A DNA stretch of 64,000 nucleotides from Flavobacteriia bacterium 40-80 (GCA_001899145.1 MKVF01000018.1:372001-436000), one strand, 5' to 3'; positions 36,653-47,556 are shown, counted from the stretch's first letter. The notes: generated by a model not told the origin, from the sequence alone. Program-made: numbers and translations.

Positions 36653-39007
36653 TTATTTCCGTTCTTTATCTATATAAAAAATCACACTGCATGTCAAGCC
36701 GTCCTCATCTATCGCTTTTAAAGTATGTCTTCCCTTATCTGCAGTAAATTTCAGCTGATGAATACCTGTGGTTTCTCCTAAAAATTGCTGGTCTAAGTGC
36801 CACAGGATACGTTTATTTGCATGTTGGTGTACCAGTTCGGCAATCACTTCCCCTTTGGACTCATTCAGTTGTTTTGGTATAAGTATGTTGCTGTTGGGTA
36901 AAGGATATAAAATATGCATTGCGGTTGTTTGCTGATTGCATCCGGGTTTGAATGGCGGAAGCACCAGGTGGTTCGGATGTGTGATTTTATAATATTTCTC
37001 CACCAGAGGAGGAAAAACAAAGAATACCGATTTCTTCATCTGATAGATATCCTCACAGGAAGCATTGACCCGGAATTTTCCGTCAGCAGAGAGATTTACT
37101 TCCTGGTGAAATGGACATCTTTTAGAATCACCTACACATTCAGGAAGCATTTTCCATTTTTTATTTGGGCAATGCTTTCCCGCGATCCTGCCGCTTTCAG
37201 CACAAATTTCCTGTGGCTCATACAGATTGATTGGTTTTGAAAACCAGGTTTCCGACTTTTTTAATTGGCGAAAAATATCAAACATCAAAGGCGCTGCTGC
37301 CTTTATTCCGGTTAATCCCGGTCGCCCTTCACCATCTGCATTTCCAACCCAGACAGAAACAACGTAGTCCGGTGATATTCCAATTGACCAGGCATCCCGG
37401 AATCCGAAGCTGGTTCCTGTTTTCCATGCAATTTTCTGAGAAGAGGCAAATAATTTCCATTGATTGTCTTCATCGGGTCTTTGAACTTCAGTTAATGCCT
37501 CCAGTGTTTCATACACTGCTGCTCTGTTCATGCCGGATGAGGAAAGGTTTTTATCAGAATTTGTTTGTTTCTCAATGCGTAAAGGGCTTATCATTCCTGT
37601 TGCTGCGGTTTGTGCAAAATGCAGGTACAATTGATTCATTTCAAACAGTGTAACTTCCGCACCGCCTAAAACCAGTGAAAGTCCGTAATGTCTGCTGGGT
37701 TTATTGATACTGGTAATTCCGACCGCACGCAAATCCGAATGAAATTTTGTAACACTATATTCTTCCAGTAATTGCACCATAGGAATATTTAAGCTCCTCG
37801 CCAGGGCTGTATTGACAGGTAAGGCTCCTTCATACGTCCCTGAAAAGTTTTTTGGTATGAAACTTCCGAACTGAACAGGAACATCATAAATAAGTGCATG
37901 AGGTGTGATTAAGCCTCTTTCCAGTGCTTTTTCATAAAGTAAAGGTTTTAAAATGCTTCCTGAGCTTCGTTTTGCCTGGACACAATCTACCGCTGAGCTG
38001 TTTTCTTCATCTTCCGAATGGGTATTTCCAATGTAGCATACTACTTCACCTGTTTTTACAGAGCTGATTAAAATAGCTGCATTGTGAATTTCATTATCCT
38101 TCCAGATTTCCTGATACATCTGCAGTAAAGAAGTCATCTTCTCCTGCAGGTTGTAATCAATACTGGTTTTTACCATTTTTCCTTTCTTTCCCTTTTTAAT
38201 TACATGCTGCATCAGATGCGAAGCAATAGCGGGCAACGGTTTGGGTTTGGATGGTAATGGTTCCGCAAGAGATAATTCATAGGTTTCACCATTGATTTTC
38301 TCCGATTTATACAAGTAATTCAGTAACCGGTCCCGCTTATTTCTCAGTTCGGTTTCATTTTTTCCCGGATACATCAGTGAAGGAGCATTCGGTAAAACTG
38401 CCAGTGTAGCACTTTCCGCCCAGCTCAGCTGACCTGCAGAACGGCCAAAATAACGCCAGGCCGCCGCTTCTGCACCCACAACATTGTTTCCGAACGGAGC
38501 ATTCGAGAGATACGTTGCAAGAATTTCCTGCTTCGAATACGAAAATTCCAGACGGGTTGCCATTATTATTTCAATACATTTTTCGAAGTAAGTCCTGGGT
38601 GGGTTCTGCCGGCTCATCCGGATTACCTGCATGGTAATTGTGCTTCCTCCGCTCACTCGTTTTTTGTTGCTTGCATTTTGTTTTATTGCCCTTGTAATTC
38701 CTTTTATGCTGACACCAAAATGATGGTAAAAATTCCGGTCTTCAAATGCAATCAAGCAGGTCTTTAATTTTTCAGGAACAGAATCGGAAGAAGGAAACCG
38801 CCATTGCCCGTCGGATGCAATTTGCGCTCCCAGCAATTCTCCCTTTTTATCTAAAATTACCGTTGATGTAGGATGCGAAAATAACTGATCCGGCAGGCAT
38901 CCGACATACCAGATGAGAAACAGCAGAAAAAGTATTTTGAGCACAAAACGTATGATAACTCGTCTTTTTGTGCTTTTTTCCGAATGTTTGCCTGGCACCG
39001 TTCCCAT
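36653..39007 (-). CDS. pbpC: Penicillin-binding protein 1C (bifunctional murein synthase)
   Basis: 784 residues. One N-terminal membrane helix (about 20-37) precedes a glycosyltransferase domain with the catalytic Glu in LIAFEDRNFYHHFGV (E89) and GGSTITMQVIRM. The transpeptidase motifs are S351-I-L-K (SSGSILKP), S405-L-N and K529-T-G. The C-terminal ~85 residues (biPBP_C, PLPNSNILIPKQLNESKG...GRHTLKAIDEDG) identify the 1C type. In E. coli pbpC is adjacent to an alpha-2-macroglobulin gene; here that gene is 3 kb away on the other strand. A lipoprotein gene follows closely. Confidence 0.93.
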   Translation of the reverse strand: MGTVPGKHSEKSTKRRVIIRFVLKILFLLFLIWYVGCLPDQLFSHPTSTVILDKKGELLGAQIASDGQWRFPSSDSVPEKLKTCLIAFEDRNFYHHFGVSIKGITRAIKQNASNKKRVSGGSTITMQVIRMSRQNPPRTYFEKCIEIIMATRLEFSYSKQEILATYLSNAPFGNNVVGAEAAAWRYFGRSAGQLSWAESATLAVLPNAPSLMYPGKNETELRNKRDRLLNYLYKSEKINGETYELSLAEPLPSKPKPLPAIASHLMQHVIKKGKKGKMVKTSIDYNLQEKMTSLLQMYQEIWKDNEIHNAAILISSVKTGEVVCYIGNTHSEDEENSSAVDCVQAKRSSGSILKPLLYEKALERGLITPHALIYDVPVQFGSFIPKNFSGTYEGALPVNTALARSLNIPMVQLLEEYSVTKFHSDLRAVGITSINKPSRHYGLSLVLGGAEVTLFEMNQLYLHFAQTAATGMISPLRIEKQTNSDKNLSSSGMNRAAVYETLEALTEVQRPDEDNQWKLFASSQKIAWKTGTSFGFRDAWSIGISPDYVVSVWVGNADGEGRPGLTGIKAAAPLMFDIFRQLKKSETWFSKPINLYEPQEICAESGRIAGKHCPNKKWKMLPECVGDSKRCPFHQEVNLSADGKFRVNASCEDIYQMKKSVFFVFPPLVEKYYKITHPNHLVLPPFKPGCNQQTTAMHILYPLPNSNILIPKQLNESKGEVIAELVHQHANKRILWHLDQQFLGETTGIHQLKFTADKGRHTLKAIDEDGLTCSVIFYIDKERK

Positions 39008-39230
39008 ATATTTTTTTCTTTTTGAGTGAAATTTACAGGGATGAAATGATTTTCAGAAGGCTATTTTATTATTCGTTTTGAATTGCTGATAATTCGTTCC
39101 GGATTCCGGACATTTTCATTCTCATTTGATTTTATGCAAGTGACCGGAGTTTTATAAAATTTATTGGAAGAATCGTGAGTTTGTTCAATTGTTAAACTGC
39201 TGTTTCAAATATAATATTGAATAGAAATGT

Positions 39231-39238
39231 TATTTTTG
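39231..39238 (+). promoter_or_regulatory. -7 box (tatttttg) before acyl-CoA dehydrogenase
   Basis: Exact TAnnTTTG match ending 17 bases before the ATG at 39256, in a divergent intergenic region (39008-39255). No convincing -33 TTG. Confidence 0.35.
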
Positions 39239-39255
39239 TCAGCAAAAACATAGTT

Positions 39256-40464
39256 ATGGCTACCGATTTATATGTACACCCCGATTACCTTTTAATGGAT
39301 GAGCTTCTGACGGAAGAGCAAAAGCTGGTTCGTGATACTGCGCGTGCGTGGGTGAAAAAAGAAGTTTCTCCAATTATCGAAGAACATTATGAAAAAGCGA
39401 CTTTTCCTCAACATCTTTTGAAAGGCTTGGGAGAAATCGGCGCTTTTGGCCCTTATATTCCGGAACAATACGGAGGTCCCGGATTAGACCAGATTTCCTA
39501 CGGTTTATTAATGCAGGAATTAGAACGATGTGATTCAGGTTTAAGGTCCACGGCATCTGTTCAAAGCTCACTTGTGATGTACCCGATCTGGAAGTACGGC
39601 TCGGAAGAACAACGCATGAAATATTTACCGAAGCTTGCAACTGGTGAGTTCATGGGATGTTTCGGCTTAACAGAACCGGATCACGGTTCTGACCCGGGAA
39701 GTATGATCACCAATTTTAAAGATGCAGGTGACCATGTAATTCTTAACGGTGCCAAAATGTGGATTTCCAATGCTCCGTTTGCAGATATAGCTGTTGTATG
39801 GGCAAAAGATGAAACAGGAAGAATCCACGGATTAGTGGTTGAAAGAGGAATGGAAGGTTTCTCTACTCCTGAAATGCACGGAAAACATTCATTGAGAGCT
39901 TCTGCAACAGGAGAACTGCTGTTTGATAATGTAAAAGTTCCGAAAGCAAATATTCTGCCGGGAAGATCAGGTCTTGGCGCTCCGCTTTCCTGTCTTGATT
40001 CCGCTCGTTTCGGTATCGCATGGGGAGCGTTAGGTGCTGCAATGGATTGCTATGACCAGGCTTTGAGATATTCTAAGGAACGTAAGCAATTCGGTGTTCC
40101 GATTGCTGCTTTCCAGCTGACTCAGAAGAAGCTGGCAGAAATGATCACGGAAATTACAAAAGCTCAGTTCCTGACGTTACGTGTTGGCCAGCTGAGAGAT
40201 CAGGGACGTGCGACTTCCTCTCAGATTTCAATGATTAAACGTAATAACGTTGATATCGCATTGAATATCGGCCGTGAGGCACGCCAGATCTTAGGAGCAA
40301 TGGGAATCACAAATGAATACTCTATCATGCGCCACATGGCGAATTTAGAATCCGTTGTTACTTATGAAGGTACGCACGATATCCACTTGTTAATTACAGG
40401 AATGGATATTACAGGCATCTCTGCTTTCTCCAGAACAGAACCGGATTTATCAAAAATGAAGTAA
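39256..40464 (+). CDS. Acyl-CoA dehydrogenase, glutaryl-CoA dehydrogenase-like
   Basis: 402 residues from ATG 39256; the frame runs upstream to 39217, but that extension is not family sequence. FAD-binding and substrate motifs include FGLTEPDHGSDPGSM and MWISNAPFADIAVVWAK. The base near the C-terminus is Glu371 in VVTYEGTHDIHLLITG, the pattern seen in glutaryl-CoA dehydrogenase. That enzyme oxidises and decarboxylates glutaryl-CoA to crotonyl-CoA in lysine and tryptophan catabolism. The next +-strand feature is a terminator, so it is monocistronic. Divergent from pbpC. Confidence 0.88.
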   Translation: MATDLYVHPDYLLMDELLTEEQKLVRDTARAWVKKEVSPIIEEHYEKATFPQHLLKGLGEIGAFGPYIPEQYGGPGLDQISYGLLMQELERCDSGLRSTASVQSSLVMYPIWKYGSEEQRMKYLPKLATGEFMGCFGLTEPDHGSDPGSMITNFKDAGDHVILNGAKMWISNAPFADIAVVWAKDETGRIHGLVVERGMEGFSTPEMHGKHSLRASATGELLFDNVKVPKANILPGRSGLGAPLSCLDSARFGIAWGALGAAMDCYDQALRYSKERKQFGVPIAAFQLTQKKLAEMITEITKAQFLTLRVGQLRDQGRATSSQISMIKRNNVDIALNIGREARQILGAMGITNEYSIMRHMANLESVVTYEGTHDIHLLITGMDITGISAFSRTEPDLSKMK

Positions 40465-40486
40465 TTTCTGATCTTAATTTTTCACG

Positions 40487-40514
40487 AAGCTGTCTCAAAA
40501 GGACAGCTTTTTTT
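40487..40514 (+). terminator. Rho-independent terminator after acyl-CoA dehydrogenase
   Basis: Arms aagctgtc (40487-40494) and gacagctt (40502-40509), then a T run to 40514. Confidence 0.85.
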
Positions 40515-40632
40515 GTTCTAATAATTTCCTGCGGATTGGATATTTACTCCACGTTGACAGTGCCGAAAATCCGTACTGAAGATTGGGATTATATGGACGT
40601 CATCCTATATTGAAATCTTACCGGATATTCTC

Positions 40633-41157
40633 TTATTTTCTATGCACCAATTCTTTAAGCTCTCTCATAAATGAATCAATTTCAGTAGTATCTTTTAGGA
40701 TAATGGGAGCGGTTATCAGTGAAAAAGGAACAATCTTTTTCATAAATTCCAATTTGATCTGATGGAAATAAATAAAATCTTTTGATTTATAGTCCAGATG
40801 CTGAATGTCCTGAAATGCAATTGTTTTCTTTCCGGTTGACAACTCTTTTCGTTCTTTATCGAATAAGATAGTCTTGGGAGGAATAATCAGAGGTTTGATA
40901 ATCATAATAAATCCACCTACGATACCGAGTAATCCTAAATACCAAAGTGCGGGGTCCAGGTAATTCAAAAAACGAAACCGTATCAGCTCAGGAAATCCTG
41001 TCCAAACCAATAAAATGCTGAATAAACAGGCAGCTATTCCCGTAAGAGCAGTGATGGCACCTGATCCGACAGAGCCCCTTGCTTTTTCTTTAATGATAAT
41101 CCCATTGTCTGTACGAAAGGCATCAAATACCTTTGTTGAGATGATTAATTCGTTCAT
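40633..41157 (-). CDS. Hypothetical two-TM membrane protein
   Basis: 174 residues. Two hydrophobic segments (about 32-52 and 70-88) split an N-terminal ~30 residues from a C-terminal ~80-residue soluble part (ILFDKERKELSTGKKTIAFQDIQHLDYKS), reminiscent of PH-like strands. No family firmly recognised. Convergent with the acyl-CoA dehydrogenase terminator. Confidence 0.55.
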   Translation of the reverse strand: MNELIISTKVFDAFRTDNGIIIKEKARGSVGSGAITALTGIAACLFSILLVWTGFPELIRFRFLNYLDPALWYLGLLGIVGGFIMIIKPLIIPPKTILFDKERKELSTGKKTIAFQDIQHLDYKSKDFIYFHQIKLEFMKKIVPFSLITAPIILKDTTEIDSFMRELKELVHRK

Positions 41158-41307
41158 TTCTATGTTCTGTATTTATTATACCCGTATCATTCTCCGGAAT
41201 CCTCTTACAGCATAATGAGATTCAGCCGATAGCTGCTCCGAACTATTTTTGTCATTTCTAATCAAAACTATTCAATACATTTCATAGTTAAAATTAAGAA
41301 AATTATC

Positions 41308-41814
41308 TTAGAACGATGTCGCTGTTTTTGTATCATTTACAGGTTCTCTTTTAGCTGTATGGTCAGTCACGTCAATAATTTCAAGAACATCTTTCGTGGA
41401 TTTAAGCACTAAATATTGCTCTTTTTCCGTATAACGTTGTTCTCCTATGTGTATTTTTTCATTATGCTCTGTATTTCCTGACTTTAAATAACACCACGCA
41501 CATATATCTCTGTTTCTCTGAGGAATTGAAACAGGATAAAGCGTAAGTGTATTATTTTTAACCGAATATTTGCGTCCTCTTTTTCCAAAAAAGTAAGATA
41601 ATCCCCGGCTATCATCTTGAAATATAGAATCTTTTGTAATTCTCCAGTATTTCCAATTCCAATCTCTTTTTAGATCTTTCTCATCGGCTTTAAACCGTAG
41701 CATATCACCATTTGATGATGCTAAATTCAGATAAAAAGTACCTTCAACTAAATTTTGCCTGGCTGTACAACCCAAAATAACAAACAGAATGGCTGTTATG
41801 ATGTATGTTTTCAT
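41308..41814 (-). CDS. Hypothetical lipoprotein
   Basis: 168 residues from ATG 41814, where the signal peptide begins (MKTYIITAILFVILGCTARQ, lipobox ILGC, Cys16); the longer frame to 41934 is not signal-like. The body is beta-rich with tryptophans (KRDWNWKYWRITKD) and a Cys pair (DICAWCYL). I do not recognise it. Divergent from the alpha-2-macroglobulin gene. Confidence 0.65.
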   Translation of the reverse strand: MKTYIITAILFVILGCTARQNLVEGTFYLNLASSNGDMLRFKADEKDLKRDWNWKYWRITKDSIFQDDSRGLSYFFGKRGRKYSVKNNTLTLYPVSIPQRNRDICAWCYLKSGNTEHNEKIHIGEQRYTEKEQYLVLKSTKDVLEIIDVTDHTAKREPVNDTKTATSF

Positions 41815-41988
41815 ATTTACAAAAGTAGATATTTTTCCTGTAAACGTACCATTATGGGAAAGCCTGCTCTCCATAAAAATACAAATAATCACCACATCCC
41901 TGCAAATAATAAAGACATCCTGCCGGAGCATCAAATTTCACAGCTGAAATAAATGGATAACAGCATCTTCGTATCAAAATAGTCTGAT

Positions 41989-44900
41989 ATGAAAACGTTG
42001 ATGAAATTGAAAAGAAAGGGAGCCTGGGCCTTGTTACTACTATTATTAGCTGCCTGCGGACCTTCAAAACCCAAATTTATTCAAATAGATCCTGAGTTTC
42101 ATAAATATGTTTCCGGCTACACATCGGGAGTGATTTCCAACAACCAATCGATTCGAATTGAACTGGCAGATGAGGTTCCGGCCGAGATCCTTCATAAAAC
42201 AGGAAAGAAAGAGGTGGATTCAACACTGCTCAAAGAGATCATTGAATTTGAACCTGCGCTTGATGGAACAGTAAAATGGATCAATTCCCGCACTATCGAA
42301 TTTACGCCCGAAAAGAAACTGACTTCGAATCAATTTTACACCGTTTATTTTAAGTTGGATCAGGTGGCAAACGTAGAACGTAAATACAAAACATTTGCCT
42401 TTCAGTTTGCAACTTACCCTCAGGATGTTTTTGTGGAAAATGTTTCACTTGAAATTGACGATGAATTTAATCCCAATGAAATGACGCTCCGCGGAAAATT
42501 GAAAACCACAGATGTTGCAGATAGCACATCGTTAAAAAAAGTCCTGTATGTACTTGTAGATGGTAAAAAAATCTATCCTGACTTAGAGAAAGCGACATGG
42601 TATGACAGTGAAAATCAATACACATTTAGTGTAACAGGAATTCAACGGAAATCTACAGAAAAGCAGATAGAAGTTTACTGGGACGGAGAACCCATTCAAT
42701 CCGCTAGAAAGGGAAGTGAAAAGGTAAGAGTACCGGCATTGGGTGATTTTTCGGTTTTAAATGCAAATGTGATGGACAGGGAGGATCAATGGGTGGAAAT
42801 TTCATTTTCGGAACCAATCCTTGCTACGCAGAATCTGAACGGCATTATTTCTATTGAAGGACAGGATAACCTGTCGTATGAAGTTTCAGGAAGCCAGGTG
42901 AAAGTCTTTTTACCCAAACGGATTGTTGGTGATAAAAAACTGACCATCAGCAATGGAATTCAAAATATCAAAGGGCATAAAAAAATGAATGCTTATCAGG
43001 AACAGCTGACATTTAATGAACCAAAACCAATGTTGCGCATGAAAGGAACCGGAGCAATTTTACCAAATTCTCAAGGGTTGATTTTTCCTTTTGAAGCCGT
43101 GAGCCTCAAATCAGTAGAAGTGCGGGTAATAAAGATTTTTGAAAATAACATTCACAATTTCCTGCAATTAAACAATCTGGATGGTGAAGATGCTTTACAC
43201 CGTTTCGGAAAGGTGGTTGCAGAAAAGAAATTCAGATTGGATGACGATAAATCCATTGACCTGAAGCAATGGTCAACCCATGTTATTGATTTGCAAAAAC
43301 TCATTTCTCCCGATCCGGGATCCATTTACCGTGTTTCCATCAAGTTCACAAAAGAAGACGCTATCTGTGATTGCGAAGAAGAAACAACTCCGGAACATAC
43401 AAATCAATCGTCAAAAAGAGATGATTCATGGAGCGAGCGGCTTTGGAGCTATTATGGTTTTGATGACGGGTATGATTCCTGGTATTATTACAGTGACAGC
43501 TATTCTCCTTGTGATGCGTATTATTACGAAGGAAAGGCCATTTCCCGCAACATTCTGGCATCTGATTTAGGAATCATCTTCAAATTGGAAGAAAATAAAA
43601 CAGGTCATACATTTGTAAGCAATATGCTGACAACAGAACCTGTTTCAAGTGCTGATGTAACCTTCTATGATTTTACAAAACAAGTTATTAGCAGTGGTAA
43701 GACAGATGCGCAGGGCATGTACACACATCAGCTGGATAGAAAACCGTTTTTAGTCGTTGTGAAAAACGGAAATCAACGAGGTTACCTGAAATTGGGAGAT
43801 GCGTATGCGAATGCCATGAATAAATTTGATATTGAAGGAACGAATGTGCAAAAAGGTGTCAAAGGGTTTTTATATGCAGAGCGAGGTGTATGGAGACCGG
43901 GAGATTCGCTTTATGTGGCATTTATTCTGGAAAACAAAGACAATAGTTTGCCAAAAAATCATCCTGTGGATTTCAGTTTGCAAGATCCGAACGGAAACAT
44001 TGTTTATCAGACGACTCGTACAAAAAATGTGAATGGAACTTATGATTTCCGATGCAAAACAGAGGAAGAGGGAATCACAGGACATTACCTTGCCACGGCA
44101 ACAGTTGGAAACAATACCTACACAAAATACCTGAAAGTAGAAACCATCAAACCCAACCGATTGAAAATCAAATTGGATGTTCAAAAGAAATCTGAACAGG
44201 ATTCTGTTGCGAAATTGAAAGTGGAATGGTTGCATGGAGCGGTTGCCAAAAACTTGAAAACGATTGTTCAGGTACAGATTAATCAGGGAAAGACGATGTT
44301 TGATGACTACAAGAAATATACGTTTGATTCACCGCTTCGATCTTATTCCTCCGATTTGATGACCATTGTTGATGGAAAAGTAGATGAAAACGGGGCATTG
44401 ACTTTTTCCAAACAGCTGCATGTAGGAAATACTGCTCCAGGTAAACTAAAGGCTAATTATATCACAAAAGTATTCGAATCGGGAGGTGATTTCAGCATTG
44501 ACCGTACACAGGTTGATTATTCTCCGTTTCAGACATACATCGGGATTCAATCTCCTGCTACAGGAAGTTTTGATGGTTCATTGGAAACGGATAAAAAACA
44601 TGCGTTTGATATTGTTGCCGTATCCGAAGACGGAAAATTAAAAACGGATGAAACGGTAGAAGTGAAAATTTACAAACTGCAATGGCGATGGTGGTATGAA
44701 AACAATGATTCTGACTTAGCTTCTTACATTGCCCGAACAGGATCGTTTCTGGTGAAGGATACCGTTTTGAAAACCAAGCAGGGAAAAGCAAGCATTCCGT
44801 TTAAAATCAATTATCCTGATTATGGGAAGTATGTCATTATTGCAACACATAAAAATGGAAACCATCAAACCGGATTGCCATTCACAATTGACTGGCCCTA

Positions 44901-47556
44901 TTGGAACAGAACCAATAGAGTGCAGGGTGAACACGCCAATTTGTTGAATTTCACAACCAATAAATCAAATTACACCAAAGGAGAAAACATTCAACTTTCC
45001 ATTCCTTCTCCTGCTGCAGGAAAAGCATTGATAAGTGTTGAAACACGTTCCAAGGTGATTAAGAAATACTGGATCAATACCAACAAAGGAGAAACACGGC
45101 ATACCTTGGAAGCCTCAGCAGATATGGCTCCGAATGCGTATATTCACATTACATTGATTCAGCCACATGCGAATACTAAAAACGACCTTCCAATCCGTTT
45201 GTATGGAGTAACTCCTGTTGTTGTGGACGACCCGATGACGCATCTGAATCCGATTGTGCAGATGCCGGATGTGTTGAAACCGGAGACAAAATCAACTATT
45301 ACCGTCAAAGAAAAACAAGGAAGAAAAATGACCTATACATTGGCTGTTGTCGATGACGGATTACTGGATTTGACCAATTTTAAAACACCGCAGCCATGGA
45401 ATACATTTTATGCCAAAGAAGCACTTGGCGTAAAAACGTGGGATATGTATGACTATGTAATTGGTGCATTTGCCGGGAAATTGTCTAAGCTATTATCCAT
45501 TGGTGGTGATGGCGAGGCAGGTCGCGGAAAGAACCCGAAGGCAAATCGTTTTAAACCGATGGTGCGTTTTATGGGACCTTTTACAGTTGAAGCAGGGCAA
45601 AGTAAAAATCACACATTGGACGTGCCAAATTATGTTGGTTCCGTTCGTGTAATGGTTGTTGCCCAAAACAATGGAGCATATGGGAATTTTGAAAAAACGG
45701 TTCCGGTTAAAAAGCCCTTGATGTTGTTGGCAACCTGTCCGCGTGTTTTTGGTCCGGATGAAGAAATTGCGCTACCCATCAGCGTTTTTGCAATGGAAGA
45801 ACACATTAAAAATGTAACATTGAGCATTGAAACCAACGATTTGGTATCTGTTAATGGGAAAAATACGCAGACTTTTGAAGTGAAAGAACTAGGAGAAGTA
45901 ACCAAAACATTTCAACTCAAAGTGGCAAAACAAACTGGAATCGCCAAACTGAAAATCACAGCAGTTTCCGGAAAAGTAAAAGCTACGGAAGAATTGGAAA
46001 TTGACGTTCGACCTGCTAATCCTGTTCAGTATACGTATTCTAGTTTTATTGTAGAACCGGGAGCATCAAAGAAAATAGATGTACGTTATTTCGGATTAAA
46101 ATCAACCAATGAAGCCATTGTGGAGATTTCACGTATTCCTTCCATCGGTTTGCAAAAAAGATTGGATTATCTGATTCAATATCCGCATGGCTGTCTGGAA
46201 CAGACTACTTCAGGTGTATTCCCACAGTTGTATCTTGGGAAATTGACGAATCTGTCCGAAAAAGAGCAGAAGCAGATTAAAAGCCATGTGCAGGAAGCCA
46301 TTAAACGCCTTCAGCTGTTTCAAACTATAAATGGTGGTTTTGCGTACTGGCCGGGAGAAAGTTATGAAAATGAATGGGCAACGAATTACGCCGGACATTT
46401 TTTACTGGAAGCTGAAATTCAAGGGTATGTCATTCCTGATAAACTGAAAAAAGGTTGGGTAAAATATCAGACTGAAAAAGCGCAAAACTGGAACACAGAT
46501 ACCAATCCGTTTGTTCACAAACAAGCAACGGAAAGCCATCAGTTGACACAGGCATACCGTTTGTATTTACTGGCATTGGCTAAAAAACAGCAGTTGGGGG
46601 CAATGAACCGTTTAAAAGAAGAGCGTAACCTGACACCGATGGCGAAATGGCAATTAGCTGCAGCTTATGCGGAAATCGGGCAGGATAAAGTGGGACAGAA
46701 AATGATTGAATCATTGGCAACGGAAATGGGCTCGTATCGGGAATTGTCATACACATTTGGTTCAAATACCCGTGATGAAGCCATCATCCTGCAAACACTT
46801 AGCAAATTGAATCATCAAAAAGCACAGAAATTAGTCACAAAAATGTCTGATAAACTCAATTCCGATTCATGGATGAGCACACAGGAAACAGCAATGGCAT
46901 TACTGGCATTGACCGAATATGCAGGAGTGAAGAATACAAATGAGAAAAGTACATACGGTTTACAGATAAATGGCAATCAGTTGCAGCAATTGACATTGAA
47001 CCGAATCTTGGAGAAACACACGTACAGTGAAACAGAACTTGCAGCAAACTCGTTCATTCAGCTCAAAAATATCGGAGCAGGTAAGTTATATGTTTCTGTA
47101 ACCTTCAAAGGAATTCCATTGCAGGGAACAGAAAAAACAGCTTCTGAAAATCTGAAAATGAGCATTGCGTATGTGGATATGAACGGCAATACCATTCATC
47201 CGGATAAACTAAAACAAGGAACAGATTTCATGGTGGAAGTTACTCTTACAAATCCCGGGAAGAAAGGAATCTATAAGGAAATGGCATTGAGCCAATTGTT
47301 TCCAAGCGGATGGGAAATTTTAAACGACCGAATGGACGGAGTAGAATCCAATCAGGGAGTTCGTTACCAGGATGTAAGAGACGACCGGGTGTATTCTTAT
47401 TTTGAACTGGGACCAAATGCCACCAAAACGATTCGCATTCGTTTGAATGCAAGTTATCTGGGAAGATTCTACCTGCCTGCCGTTCAGTGTGAAACGATGT
47501 ATGACAACAGTATCTATGCTTCTGAAAAAGGAAGGTGGGTAGAGGTTGTGAAGTAG
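41989..47556 (+). CDS. Alpha-2-macroglobulin family lipoprotein (bacterial, thioester-containing)
   Basis: 1855 residues. Signal peptide with lipobox LLAACG (Cys23) for lipid anchoring in the periplasm. The N-terminal two thirds are a run of MG-type beta domains, with a disordered Tyr/Ser/Asp patch near residues 480-510. The thioester motif is G-C1402-L-E-Q (YPHGCLEQTTSG), so covalent trapping of proteases is expected. It is followed by the alpha-helical toroid (ETNDEWATNYAGHFLLEAE-like NEWATNYAGHFLLEAEIQ) and a receptor-binding-like C-terminus. Bacterial A2Ms guard the periplasm from proteases when the wall is breached and work with PBP1C; pbpC is nearby. Confidence 0.92.
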   Translation: MKTLMKLKRKGAWALLLLLLAACGPSKPKFIQIDPEFHKYVSGYTSGVISNNQSIRIELADEVPAEILHKTGKKEVDSTLLKEIIEFEPALDGTVKWINSRTIEFTPEKKLTSNQFYTVYFKLDQVANVERKYKTFAFQFATYPQDVFVENVSLEIDDEFNPNEMTLRGKLKTTDVADSTSLKKVLYVLVDGKKIYPDLEKATWYDSENQYTFSVTGIQRKSTEKQIEVYWDGEPIQSARKGSEKVRVPALGDFSVLNANVMDREDQWVEISFSEPILATQNLNGIISIEGQDNLSYEVSGSQVKVFLPKRIVGDKKLTISNGIQNIKGHKKMNAYQEQLTFNEPKPMLRMKGTGAILPNSQGLIFPFEAVSLKSVEVRVIKIFENNIHNFLQLNNLDGEDALHRFGKVVAEKKFRLDDDKSIDLKQWSTHVIDLQKLISPDPGSIYRVSIKFTKEDAICDCEEETTPEHTNQSSKRDDSWSERLWSYYGFDDGYDSWYYYSDSYSPCDAYYYEGKAISRNILASDLGIIFKLEENKTGHTFVSNMLTTEPVSSADVTFYDFTKQVISSGKTDAQGMYTHQLDRKPFLVVVKNGNQRGYLKLGDAYANAMNKFDIEGTNVQKGVKGFLYAERGVWRPGDSLYVAFILENKDNSLPKNHPVDFSLQDPNGNIVYQTTRTKNVNGTYDFRCKTEEEGITGHYLATATVGNNTYTKYLKVETIKPNRLKIKLDVQKKSEQDSVAKLKVEWLHGAVAKNLKTIVQVQINQGKTMFDDYKKYTFDSPLRSYSSDLMTIVDGKVDENGALTFSKQLHVGNTAPGKLKANYITKVFESGGDFSIDRTQVDYSPFQTYIGIQSPATGSFDGSLETDKKHAFDIVAVSEDGKLKTDETVEVKIYKLQWRWWYENNDSDLASYIARTGSFLVKDTVLKTKQGKASIPFKINYPDYGKYVIIATHKNGNHQTGLPFTIDWPYWNRTNRVQGEHANLLNFTTNKSNYTKGENIQLSIPSPAAGKALISVETRSKVIKKYWINTNKGETRHTLEASADMAPNAYIHITLIQPHANTKNDLPIRLYGVTPVVVDDPMTHLNPIVQMPDVLKPETKSTITVKEKQGRKMTYTLAVVDDGLLDLTNFKTPQPWNTFYAKEALGVKTWDMYDYVIGAFAGKLSKLLSIGGDGEAGRGKNPKANRFKPMVRFMGPFTVEAGQSKNHTLDVPNYVGSVRVMVVAQNNGAYGNFEKTVPVKKPLMLLATCPRVFGPDEEIALPISVFAMEEHIKNVTLSIETNDLVSVNGKNTQTFEVKELGEVTKTFQLKVAKQTGIAKLKITAVSGKVKATEELEIDVRPANPVQYTYSSFIVEPGASKKIDVRYFGLKSTNEAIVEISRIPSIGLQKRLDYLIQYPHGCLEQTTSGVFPQLYLGKLTNLSEKEQKQIKSHVQEAIKRLQLFQTINGGFAYWPGESYENEWATNYAGHFLLEAEIQGYVIPDKLKKGWVKYQTEKAQNWNTDTNPFVHKQATESHQLTQAYRLYLLALAKKQQLGAMNRLKEERNLTPMAKWQLAAAYAEIGQDKVGQKMIESLATEMGSYRELSYTFGSNTRDEAIILQTLSKLNHQKAQKLVTKMSDKLNSDSWMSTQETAMALLALTEYAGVKNTNEKSTYGLQINGNQLQQLTLNRILEKHTYSETELAANSFIQLKNIGAGKLYVSVTFKGIPLQGTEKTASENLKMSIAYVDMNGNTIHPDKLKQGTDFMVEVTLTNPGKKGIYKEMALSQLFPSGWEILNDRMDGVESNQGVRYQDVRDDRVYSYFELGPNATKTIRIRLNASYLGRFYLPAVQCETMYDNSIYASEKGRWVEVVK

